A stretch of 9,272 bases of DNA, taken from an uncultured Rhizobiaceae group bacterium. GTDB lineage: Bacteria; Pseudomonadota; Alphaproteobacteria; Rhizobiales; Rhizobiaceae. Location of the stretch: the NCBI GenBank assembly GCA_937951455.1, contig CALFBU010000146.1:1-9272 (forward strand). The letters run 5' to 3'. The translations under genes were made by a program, and so were the position numbers. The number at the start of each line of letters is the position of its first letter. Position 1 is the stretch's first letter. Of the stretch, positions 1-6,457 are shown piece by piece. The notes below the pieces were generated by a model that ran no database searches, was not told where the DNA came from, and saw only the letters and a list, made by a program, of their open reading frames with translations.

Positions 1-84
1 TGCATTATATAAAAGTTCGAAATCCGAAGTGCTGCCAAGCGCAGAACGTGCAATCCAATTTTCAAGCTCTTCCCGGTTACTCAT
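1..84 (-). CDS. ECF-type sigma-70 family sigma factor (N-terminal fragment, cut by window edge)
   Basis: Reading leftward from an ATG at 84-82, 28 codons stay open to the edge: MSNREELENWIARSALG, then a stretch ending FELLYNA. This matches the usual start of alphaproteobacterial ECF sigma factors, where a short helix of the form LxxxIARxALGD is followed by FxxLYxxT, the beginning of region 2. Such proteins bind core RNA polymerase and direct it to stress-regulon promoters, and are commonly followed by an anti-sigma gene; that part is outside the window. The ribosome binding site is weak (GTGAG about 10 bases upstream). The gene lies 126 bp downstream of the ABC exporter pair on the same strand, so it could be read through from there or have its own promoter in the gap. 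Family call rests on 28 residues only. Confidence 0.6.
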   Translation of the reverse strand, partial: MSNREELENWIARSALGSTSDFELLYNA

Positions 85-210
85 AAGTTGGATTACTCAC
101 TTAAAATGAACGATTTACTTTCATACTACTCAATAAAAGCAATATTTAGCGCATTCAACGTAATTGCAAGTCTTTAATAACAACCTGCTGAAATCATGCT
201 GATTTATGCA

Positions 211-2064
211 CTAAACTTTGGTTTGAGTGGCCCATAATGAGGCATAAAGTCCATTCTTGGAGATTAGCGCCTTATGCGCCCCTTCATCAACAATTTTACC
301 TTTATCCAAGACAATCAGACGATCCAACTTGGATAGTGTCGATAGCCGATGCGCCACGACGAAAACAGTTTTACCCGCCATCAGTTTCGACAGATTTTCC
401 TGAATGGCTTCTTCTACGCCAGAATCCAACTGACTGGTTGCCTCATCTAATACCAGAATGGGCGCATCACGATAAAGCGCACGAGCAATGGCAATGCGTT
501 GGCGTTGCCCGCCAGAAAGCTTCACGCCACGCTCACCTACCTGCACATCATAGCCCGTGTTGCCCTTGGCATCCTCCAGTTTCATGATGAACTCGTGCGC
601 ATTGGCGAGTTTCGCTGCCTCGATAACCTTGTCTTTATCTGAAAACGCACTCCCTTGCGCAATATTTTCAAAAACGGAACGGTGAAAGAGCTGCACATCC
701 TGCTGAACAAAGGAAAAGTTTGAACGCAAACTGTCTTGCCTCACCTTGGCAATATTCTGGCCATCAATGACGACCGCGCCACTTTCCGGATCATAAAATC
801 GCATCAGCAAATGCAATAATGTTGTCTTGCCAGCACCTGAAGGGCCAACAATCCCAATTTTCTCACCCGGCTCAATTTTCAAATTCAGTTCGTCGATAAC
901 GCCATCCACTTTATCGTAGTGAAAACTGACATTTTGAAACTCTATCTTGCCGCCTTTGAATTCAAAATCTACCGCATCTGGTTGGTCTTGTATCTGATGC
1001 GGTTCGGCGACCAAATCCATCGTATTTTGCGTCACACCTACATTTCTGAAAAAACCATTGAGATTGCCAAGCAACCTGCCGGACAAGAGCTGCAAGCGAA
1101 GCACCAACGCAAGCACAAAAGCTACCGACCCAAGTGTGGTTTGCTGCGAAAGCCAAAGGTCAATCGCGATATAGGCGATGATGGAAATAACCATGCCGTT
1201 CACAACTGCCAGACAAACCCGCATGGAGGTCAGCGTTCTGGTAAATGGATAAATCGCTTGTTGGTGCTTATGCATGGCTTCCAGAATAAAGTCATCCTGA
1301 TTAGAACCGCCATGCAGTTTGACCGTTTGAATGTTTGAATAACTGTCCACCATGCGCCCTGAAACACCTGACGCCGTTTCAGCAGATCTGCGGGCGTGAT
1401 CTCTCACCTTTGGAATGAAATATCTGGCAATCGCATAAAAAGCGGCAATCCAAACTGCGATGACAAGACCCAATTGCCAATCAAGCGAAAACAAGAGCCC
1501 TGCGGTCGTAACCGCGTAAATCACAACGAACCAGATCACTTGCAAAAGCGAGATCATCATGTCGCCGGTTGCCATGCCGGATTGAAACACCTTTTGGCTT
1601 ATGCGCCCTGCCAAATCATTTTGAAAAAAGGAAAGCGACTGCCCGATGACATGTTTATGGCTTTGCCATCGCATCATCATGAAAAAGCCCGGCACAATCA
1701 CCTGCTCTTCAATCAAGGCACCGAAGGTAACGATCGTTGCGCGCAAAAGTGCCACCACAAAAAACATCAATAGAAGCGTACTGCCAAACTCAGCCAGCAA
1801 ACCGTCCCACCCTGTCGCATGTTTTCCCTGCGCTTCAAACTGCGTTAGAATATCAACCAATTGTCCAACGTATGAGAAAACGATTGCTTCAATGACTGCA
1901 TTGGCAAATCCGTAAAGCAGCAGCGCCAGAAACGCCCATTTAACCTGACTGACATAATGCCAGACATAGGCCAGAAACTTATTGGGAGGTTCGTAATCCT
2001 GCCGTGGTTTGAAGGGGTCTATCCAGCCTTCAAAAAACTCAAAAACAGCATTCACGATCCGCAT
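211..2064 (-). CDS. ABC exporter half-transporter, permease fused to ATPase (second gene of pair)
   Basis: A 617-residue type I (MsbA/MdlB-like) exporter subunit of normal length. The N-terminal half has six likely membrane helices at about residues 43-66, 95-117, 170-192, 195-214, 281-301 and 310-330. The C-terminal ATPase has the A-loop tyrosine Y383, Walker A GPSGAGKT (407-414), a Q-loop around 454-455, signature LSGGQ (516-520), Walker B ILVLDE (536-541) with catalytic E541, and the switch histidine H572. The D-loop reads SQLD rather than the common SALD. Its ATG is two bases after the stop of the upstream ABC gene, so the two are almost certainly one operon and one heterodimeric exporter in the inner membrane. 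The exported substrate (lipid, peptide or drug are all possible) cannot be told from sequence. No signs of damage. Confidence 0.95.
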   Translation of the reverse strand: MRIVNAVFEFFEGWIDPFKPRQDYEPPNKFLAYVWHYVSQVKWAFLALLLYGFANAVIEAIVFSYVGQLVDILTQFEAQGKHATGWDGLLAEFGSTLLLMFFVVALLRATIVTFGALIEEQVIVPGFFMMMRWQSHKHVIGQSLSFFQNDLAGRISQKVFQSGMATGDMMISLLQVIWFVVIYAVTTAGLLFSLDWQLGLVIAVWIAAFYAIARYFIPKVRDHARRSAETASGVSGRMVDSYSNIQTVKLHGGSNQDDFILEAMHKHQQAIYPFTRTLTSMRVCLAVVNGMVISIIAYIAIDLWLSQQTTLGSVAFVLALVLRLQLLSGRLLGNLNGFFRNVGVTQNTMDLVAEPHQIQDQPDAVDFEFKGGKIEFQNVSFHYDKVDGVIDELNLKIEPGEKIGIVGPSGAGKTTLLHLLMRFYDPESGAVVIDGQNIAKVRQDSLRSNFSFVQQDVQLFHRSVFENIAQGSAFSDKDKVIEAAKLANAHEFIMKLEDAKGNTGYDVQVGERGVKLSGGQRQRIAIARALYRDAPILVLDEATSQLDSGVEEAIQENLSKLMAGKTVFVVAHRLSTLSKLDRLIVLDKGKIVDEGAHKALISKNGLYASLWATQTKV

Positions 2065-2066
2065 GT

Positions 2067-3923
2067 TTATTCAGCCGCTTGAGGTTTCGTTGTGCTGTCA
2101 ACGGATAGAAAACCACCCGACTGACGAGACCATAGGTCTGCATAAATGCCACCCGCTGCCACCAGTTCATCATGCGTACCGTTTTCAACAATCTCACCTT
2201 TTTCCATCACAATCAGCCTGTCCAACTGGGCAATGGTAGAAAGCCTGTGAGCAATCGCGATAACCGTTTTGCCTTCCATCAGTTTAAACAGGCTTTCCTG
2301 AATGGCGGCTTCAACTTCTGAGTCGAGCGCAGAGGTCGCTTCATCCAGAACCAGAATGGGCGCGTCTTTCAGGAATATCCGTGCAATCGCGATACGCTGT
2401 CTTTGCCCGCCAGAAAGCTTTACCCCACGCTCACCCACTTGCGCATCCAGACCCACATGACCTTGATTATCGACCAGTGTTTGAATGAACTCCCAAGCAT
2501 TCGCTCGTTTGGCAGCTTCGATGATTTCTTCATCACTCGCCTTGGGTTTTGAATAGGCAATATTTTCGCGGATAGTACGATGCAAAAGCGATGTATCTTG
2601 CGTTACCATGCCAATGTTTGCGCGAAGACTGTCCTGTTTGACATCGCTGATATTGACATCACCAATCTTAACCGCTCCCTTTTCCACATCATAAAACCTG
2701 AGCAAAATATTGGTGAGTGTCGTCTTGCCCGCACCTGATCGCCCAACGAGGCCGATTTTTTCACCCGGCTTGATATCAAGTGAAAGGCTGTCCATAACAG
2801 TTCCCTCACCCCCATAGGTGAAGCAAACGTTTTCAAAACGGATTGGCTTATCGTGTGCATCAAGTTCAACCGCATCAGGCTTGTCCTGAATGTTTTGTGC
2901 CTTGGAAAGCATGTTCATACCATCCTGCACAACGCCAAGCGCTTCAAACAATCGTGCCAGTTCCCATGTCACCCAATAGGCCATGCCATTCATACGAAGC
3001 ACAAGGCCCACAGCCACCGCTACAGCACCCACGCTAACCGAATTGGAAACCCACAACAAAATGCCGGCCATTGCAGCACCTGCAAGCAGCAGATGATTGA
3101 GAAACTTGATGCACATTTCCATACTGGTCGAAAGCCGCATCTGCGGATGCACCGTTTTTAAAAACCCGTCCATCGCATCTTTTGCGTAAGCCTCTTCACG
3201 ATCCGTATGCGCGAACAGCTTGACCGTAGTGATATTGGTGTAACTGTCCACCACACGACCCGTCATCAGCGAACGCGCGTCAGCTTGCAGTTTTGAAATA
3301 GCAGACATTCTCGGCAGAAAATATCGAAGCATGAGTAGATACAAAGCCAGCCAAATGGCAAAAGGCAACATCAACGCCCAATGGAAAGAAGCCGCCAATA
3401 TCATCGCGCCCAGAAAATAAACCGAGACATACACCATCACGTTCAAAATCGTTATGGTGGCATCGCGAACCGCCAGCGATGTTTGCATCACTTTGGTGGC
3501 AACCCGACCTGCAAATTCATCCGAGAAAAAGGACATGCTTTGGCGCAACAGATATTTATGCATCTGCCAACGCATGATCATGCCGTAATTACCCAAAATC
3601 GACTGATGCAAAAGCATGGAATGAAACACCCCAATGAGCGGCATAACAATTAAGATAAACCCAAGCATAATGGCAAGGGTCACCCCTTCATCAACCAAGA
3701 AGGTTTCGCGATTAGCTTCACTCAACCAATCAACGATATTCCCCATAAATCCAAAAAGTGCGACTTCCATTGCCGAGATCACCATGATCAGTAAGGTCAT
3801 CAATGCAAGAATTTTCCAAACTGGCCTTGTGTAATGCCAGAAGAATGCAAGCATGGTATCAGGCGATTGCTGAGGTGCATCGTCAGGATACGGATTGATT
3901 AAGGATTCAAAATAAGAGTACAT
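2067..3923 (-). CDS. ABC exporter half-transporter, permease fused to ATPase (first gene of pair)
   Basis: A 618-residue type I ABC exporter subunit, transcribed first in the two-gene operon. Six likely membrane helices fall at about residues 35-59, 81-104, 154-177, 181-202, 271-292 and 296-311. The ATPase domain shows A-loop Y370, Walker A GRSGAGKT (394-401), Q-loop Q442, signature LSGGQ (503-507), Walker B ILVLDE (523-528) with catalytic E528, and switch histidine H559. Because both partners keep the catalytic glutamate and signature, both ATP sites of a heterodimer should hydrolyse ATP, unlike exporters with one degenerate site. The chosen ATG has AGAGGG close upstream; the next Met is residue 24 and would cut the conserved N-terminal linker. 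It diverges from trmL with a 34-bp gap, so its promoter must extend into trmL. Confidence 0.95.
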   Translation of the reverse strand: MYSYFESLINPYPDDAPQQSPDTMLAFFWHYTRPVWKILALMTLLIMVISAMEVALFGFMGNIVDWLSEANRETFLVDEGVTLAIMLGFILIVMPLIGVFHSMLLHQSILGNYGMIMRWQMHKYLLRQSMSFFSDEFAGRVATKVMQTSLAVRDATITILNVMVYVSVYFLGAMILAASFHWALMLPFAIWLALYLLMLRYFLPRMSAISKLQADARSLMTGRVVDSYTNITTVKLFAHTDREEAYAKDAMDGFLKTVHPQMRLSTSMEMCIKFLNHLLLAGAAMAGILLWVSNSVSVGAVAVAVGLVLRMNGMAYWVTWELARLFEALGVVQDGMNMLSKAQNIQDKPDAVELDAHDKPIRFENVCFTYGGEGTVMDSLSLDIKPGEKIGLVGRSGAGKTTLTNILLRFYDVEKGAVKIGDVNISDVKQDSLRANIGMVTQDTSLLHRTIRENIAYSKPKASDEEIIEAAKRANAWEFIQTLVDNQGHVGLDAQVGERGVKLSGGQRQRIAIARIFLKDAPILVLDEATSALDSEVEAAIQESLFKLMEGKTVIAIAHRLSTIAQLDRLIVMEKGEIVENGTHDELVAAGGIYADLWSRQSGGFLSVDSTTKPQAAE

Positions 3924-3957
3924 ACCCTCTATCTAATCCTCTTGAGCTAAATTTACT

Positions 3958-4407
3958 ATGCCCGATCTTGTTTTATTCCAGCCTGACATCCCAGGAAACA
4001 CAGGAACTCTGTTGCGTCTTGCTGCCTGCATGGGGGTTAAAGTCCATATCATCGAGCCAGCAGGTTTCAGACTGGATGAAAAAGCCTTCCGTCGCGCTGG
4101 CATGGACTACGTTGAACAAGCCGCGATGCAAAAACATTTAAACTGGGCAGAGTTTGAAACATGGCGCAAGGCAGAAAAAAGACGTTCCCTTTTGCTGACT
4201 ACAAAAGCCACACAAGGCTACACCGACTTTAAATACGAAGACAGCGACCTCATCATGCTGGGCCGCGAAAGCATCGGCGCGCCAGACTATGTCCACGAAG
4301 CTGTAGACCAACGCCTGACCATTCCAATGGCAGGCGAAGCAAGGTCGCTGAACATGGCGCTTACAGGCGCCATGGTCTTGGGAGAAGCTATTAGGCAAGT
4401 TGGGTAG
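3958..4407 (+). CDS. trmL: tRNA (cytidine(34)-2'-O)-methyltransferase
   Basis: A 149-residue SPOUT-class methyltransferase of the TrmL/YibK group, close to the usual size of about 150-160. Seen in the sequence: the N-terminal PGNTG (12-16) with conserved N14 and R20, motif 2 LGRESIGAP (101-109), and motif 3 running from IPM (122-124) through EARSLNMALTGAMV (127-140), which form the trefoil knot that binds S-adenosylmethionine. The family methylates the 2'-OH of the wobble base (C34 or U34) of tRNA-Leu isoacceptors and works as a cytoplasmic dimer. The ATG at 3958 is the only sensible start, since an in-frame TGA lies at 3943-3945; the ribosome binding site is weak. It may be a single-gene unit: 113 bp with a separate leader structure divides it from the SDR pair. 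Confidence 0.93.
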   Translation: MPDLVLFQPDIPGNTGTLLRLAACMGVKVHIIEPAGFRLDEKAFRRAGMDYVEQAAMQKHLNWAEFETWRKAEKRRSLLLTTKATQGYTDFKYEDSDLIMLGRESIGAPDYVHEAVDQRLTIPMAGEARSLNMALTGAMVLGEAIRQVG

Positions 4408-4427
4408 AAAAAAGAATTTTATCTAAT
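4400..4427 (+). promoter_or_regulatory. candidate sigma-70 promoter for the SDR pair
   Basis: TTGGGT (4400-4405) and TCTAAT (4422-4427) are spaced by 16 bases, which would start transcription around 4434 and give a leader of about 87 bases before the first SDR gene. The -10 matches TATAAT at five of six places; the -35 is poor. It overlaps the end of trmL. Tentative, by eye only. Confidence 0.28.
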
Positions 4428-4435
4428 TTCAAAAA

Positions 4436-4520
4436 TTGGTTTCAAGGTCGCAAATGAAACTAACAATTCGTTGTTTCCTTCATTACACTTTCTGAAAATA
4501 AGAAAGCGAAGGAAACCAAC
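4436..4520 (+). promoter_or_regulatory. structured leader with ribosome-binding-site-masking inverted repeat
   Basis: GTTTCCTTC (4473-4481) is a perfect inverse of GAAGGAAAC (4508-4516), and inside it CTTTCT (4488-4493) pairs with AGAAAG (4501-4506) around a 7-base loop. With one bulged base the outer stem extends by three pairs to the base before the ATG. The right arm contains AAGGAA (4509-4514), the evident Shine-Dalgarno of the first SDR gene, so the folded RNA would hide it. Two competing pairings exist: AACAA (4462-4466) with TTGTT (4471-4475) around TTCG, which uses part of the left arm, and TTGGTTTC (4436-4443) with GAAACCAA (4512-4519). The repeat could instead be a DNA operator. Structure is seen; function is inferred. 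Confidence 0.5.
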
Positions 4521-5246
4521 ATGCAGCTTGCAGGTAAAAAAGCATTGGTCACAGGTGCTGCTGGCGGAATTGGTAAGGCGATTGTCAAAAGGCTTCAGGC
4601 CGAAGGCGCGACAGTAACAGGCACAGACATAAGCACATCTGATGCAGATTTCAGCATTGCGGGCAATTTACTAGAAGCAGTTTTTTGCGACACCCTTCCT
4701 CTAAAAGCACATGAATACATGGGTGGACTTGATATACTCATCAATAATGCTGGCATAATTACGCGAGGAGATATCACAGTTTCGAACGATGAAGACTTAA
4801 AGCGTACCATGGCAATCAACGTCGAAGCGCCTTTTCGTCTTTGCCGTGCGGCAATTCCGATTATGACAAAGGCTGGCGGCGGGGCAATCGTCAATACATC
4901 TTCATGTTGGGGCGTTCATCCAGGGCCTAATCACCCAATATACGTCATGTCAAAAGCAGCCATTGCTTCGCTCACACAATGTCTTGGTATGGATCACGCA
5001 CATCAAAACATTCGCGTTAATGCGGTTTGTCCTAATGAAGTAAACACTCCCATGATACGCACAGGTTTTGAAACCAGAGGCCTTGATCCTGACAAGGCAA
5101 TTGATGAACTCAACGCTTCAGTTCCCCTTGGGCGCATTGCAGAACCAGAAGACATTGCTGACGTAGTCTTGTTTCTTGCCTCCGACCAATCCAGATACAT
5201 GTGCGGTGCATTGCTAGAAGTAAACGGAGGCAAGCCAGTTCAATGA
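4521..5246 (+). CDS. SDR family oxidoreductase (NAD-type), first of coupled pair
   Basis: A 241-residue classical short-chain dehydrogenase/reductase. The Rossmann fold shows the cofactor motif TGAAGGIG (11-18), an acidic residue D36 at the end of the second strand (usual in NAD(H)-preferring enzymes), NNAG (75-78), and the catalytic set N100, S128, Y141 and K145. The usual PG after the sixth strand is P171-N172. These enzymes interconvert alcohols and ketones in the cytoplasm; the substrate here is not evident, and FabG-like, sugar-alcohol or hydroxy-acid dehydrogenase roles remain open. The start is supported by AAGGAA six bases upstream, which lies in the right arm of the leader hairpin. 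The stop overlaps the ATG of the next SDR gene, implying translational coupling. Confidence 0.92.
   Translation: MQLAGKKALVTGAAGGIGKAIVKRLQAEGATVTGTDISTSDADFSIAGNLLEAVFCDTLPLKAHEYMGGLDILINNAGIITRGDITVSNDEDLKRTMAINVEAPFRLCRAAIPIMTKAGGGAIVNTSSCWGVHPGPNHPIYVMSKAAIASLTQCLGMDHAHQNIRVNAVCPNEVNTPMIRTGFETRGLDPDKAIDELNASVPLGRIAEPEDIADVVLFLASDQSRYMCGALLEVNGGKPVQ
5226..5230 (+). promoter_or_regulatory. ribosome binding site setting the start of the second SDR
   Basis: GGAGG lies 12 bases before the ATG at 5243. The open frame extends upstream to an ATG at 5201, but that one lacks a good Shine-Dalgarno and would add 14 residues (beginning MRCIARSK) that are encoded inside the first SDR gene and precede the family's normal N-terminus. 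The 5243 start is therefore preferred. Confidence 0.6.
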
Positions 5247-5977
5247 CGGATTTCAAAGATAAAGTCATTCTGGTCACTGGTGGCAGAAGTGGCATAGGCG
5301 CCGCATGTGCTAAAGCGTTTCATGATGCAGGCGCAAAAGTCATTACAGCTCAGAGGCAAGATGATGAAAACTATGAATGCATCAAGTCAGACTTCCTAAA
5401 CGAAGAAGCACCGCAACAGGTTATTGATCATATCATCAACAAACATGGCCAGCTTGATGTTCTAGTAAACAATGCAGGCTTGATGCTTGAAGGAACGGTT
5501 CTTGAAGCTTCGCCAGAAGATTGGGCAAAAACCATTCTAGTAAATTTAACTGCCCCTTTTCTTTTAACAAAATACGCCATGCCGCATTTAATCAAAGCTT
5601 CGGGTTCAATTATAAACATTGGATCGATCGAAGGTTTAGGGTCGAACCCACGACACCCGGCCTATTGCGCTTCAAAAGCAGGGTTACATGGCCTCACACG
5701 TGCAATAGCAGTTGACCATGGTTCAGATGGTGTCCGCTGTAATGCGGTAGCGCCTGGATGGATTGACACAGACTTGAACATCGCTTTTATCGAAAGCCTT
5801 GGTGATCCTGAGGAATTTCGCGAGCAAATTGGTCGCGTTCATCCTGTGGGGAGAACAGGCAAACCAGAAGAAATTGCATCGCTTGTCAAATGGCTAGCAT
5901 CAAGCGAAGCGTCTTTCGTTACAGGTCAAGTCTGGACAGTGGATGGCGGGCGTATGAGCAAATTGAGCTTACCCTAG
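5243..5977 (+). CDS. SDR family oxidoreductase, second of coupled pair
   Basis: A 244-residue classical SDR, 3-oxoacyl-ACP-reductase-like in overall pattern. It has TGGRSGIG (12-19), NNAG (76-79), the catalytic N101, S128, Y141 and K145, the normal PG (171-172), and the C-terminal TVDGG (232-236). After the second strand it carries Q37-R38 rather than an acidic residue, more like NADP(H)-binding members, so it may use the other cofactor from its neighbour. Serine, tyrosine and lysine fall at the same residue numbers in both proteins, consistent with paralogy. Its ATG overlaps the previous stop as ATGA. Substrate unknown. The gene ends 8 bp before the stop of the convergent gene on the other strand. 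Confidence 0.92.
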   Translation: MTDFKDKVILVTGGRSGIGAACAKAFHDAGAKVITAQRQDDENYECIKSDFLNEEAPQQVIDHIINKHGQLDVLVNNAGLMLEGTVLEASPEDWAKTILVNLTAPFLLTKYAMPHLIKASGSIINIGSIEGLGSNPRHPAYCASKAGLHGLTRAIAVDHGSDGVRCNAVAPGWIDTDLNIAFIESLGDPEEFREQIGRVHPVGRTGKPEEIASLVKWLASSEASFVTGQVWTVDGGRMSKLSLP

Positions 5978-5985
5978 ATTGCGCT

Positions 5986-6315
5986 TCAATCAGCGCTCGG
6001 CAGACGTCTCAGAGTAAACTCAATCACGTCATTATCGAGCACACGCCAACTTTCCACTTCGCTCCAATAGGCAGCCTTTGGATATTTCTTCAAAAAGCTT
6101 TTGGCAAAGGTTCTGGCTTCTTCACGCGGCATAACGTGCGTTTCACGCTTCCAACTGCTGAGGGATGCGCCGCGTCTGCCCAAAATGTTCTTTCGCATTT
6201 CCTTGCGGCGCTCTGCCCAGCTTTTATTGCTGGTGCGCGCACGTTCTACGGCCCTTGACGCCTTGCTGGCGTCAGAAACGGAATATCGTGCTTTTCTTTC
6301 ATCAATATCAGGCAT
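5986..6315 (-). CDS. small basic protein of unknown function
   Basis: I do not recognise this 109-residue protein. It is rich in Arg and Lys across residues 7-75 (for example RKEMRKNILGRRGAS at 37-51), with a more ordered C-terminal part holding aromatic residues (YPKAAYW at 78-84, SWRV at 89-92) and ending in a beta-like stretch VIEFTLRRL (97-105). There is no signal peptide or membrane segment; it is probably cytoplasmic and may bind nucleic acid or ribosomes, which is inference from charge only. It is judged real because it fills the gap between the SDR pair and the hemF control region, its start sits next to a divergent promoter area, and its composition is protein-like. The ATG has AAGG about 12 bases upstream. 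Convergent with the second SDR gene. Confidence 0.7.
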   Translation of the reverse strand: MPDIDERKARYSVSDASKASRAVERARTSNKSWAERRKEMRKNILGRRGASLSSWKRETHVMPREEARTFAKSFLKKYPKAAYWSEVESWRVLDNDVIEFTLRRLPSAD

Positions 6316-6332
6316 TTTCTCGGCCTTGAATT

Positions 6333-6349
6333 ATTAACATATGGTTAAT
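6333..6349. repeat. palindrome ATTAAC-N5-GTTAAT between divergent genes
   Basis: Arms ATTAAC (6333-6338) and GTTAAT (6344-6349) flank ATATG. The site lies 17 bp upstream of the small basic gene on the minus strand and covers the ATG at 6341 that would be the longest hemF start. Its shape suits a dimeric repressor or a methylation-type site, but no specific regulator can be named. Confidence 0.35.
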
Positions 6350-6361
6350 TTGGGTGCTCGC

Positions 6362-6375
6362 TTGATCCAAGTCAA
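6362..6375. promoter_or_regulatory. Fnr/FixK/Anr-type box in the hemF control region
   Basis: TTGATCCAAGTCAA fits the consensus TTGAY-N4-RTCAA bound by Fnr, FnrN, Anr and FixK regulators at every defined base, and is flanked symmetrically by C and G. It is centred 89 bp before the preferred hemF start at 6458 and 53 bp before the start of the divergent small gene. Known Fnr-type proteins act at low oxygen. No convincing -10 or -35 can be fixed here, so whether the site activates or represses hemF is undetermined. Confidence 0.6.
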
Positions 6376-6444
6376 GTTTTCTGGAGACATCATATTGCAA
6401 AACGTTCCAAAATATGGACAAGTCATCTCAACCACAAAGCATAC

Positions 6445-6450
6445 GGGGAA
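6445..6450 (+). promoter_or_regulatory. ribosome binding site supporting the TTG start of hemF
   Basis: GGGGAA sits seven bases before the TTG at 6458. By contrast the ATG at 6341 is preceded by AT-rich sequence without any purine-rich Shine-Dalgarno. Confidence 0.5.
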
Positions 6451-6457
6451 TTACAAA

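Noticed and set aside
191..205. Short inverted repeat AAATCA-TGC-TGATTT after the ABC exporter stop, as a possible terminator
   Set aside because: Only a 6-bp AT-rich stem with no T-run behind it on the minus strand; too weak to call.
919..1338. 139-residue open frame on the plus strand inside the ABC exporter gene
   Set aside because: It is antisense to the well-supported permease/ATPase coding region, has no recognisable domain and an odd composition; a shadow frame. The same holds for other antisense frames in both ABC genes.
4521..5977. The tandem SDR genes as a single gene split by a frameshift
   Set aside because: Each has a full cofactor motif and a full catalytic tetrad, and each is a normal SDR length, so they are two complete genes.
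5981..5996. GCGCT-TCAATC-AGCGC stem at the convergent ends of the SDR and small basic genes, as a bidirectional terminator
   Set aside because: Only five base pairs and no T-run on either side; part of it is coding sequence of the minus-strand gene.
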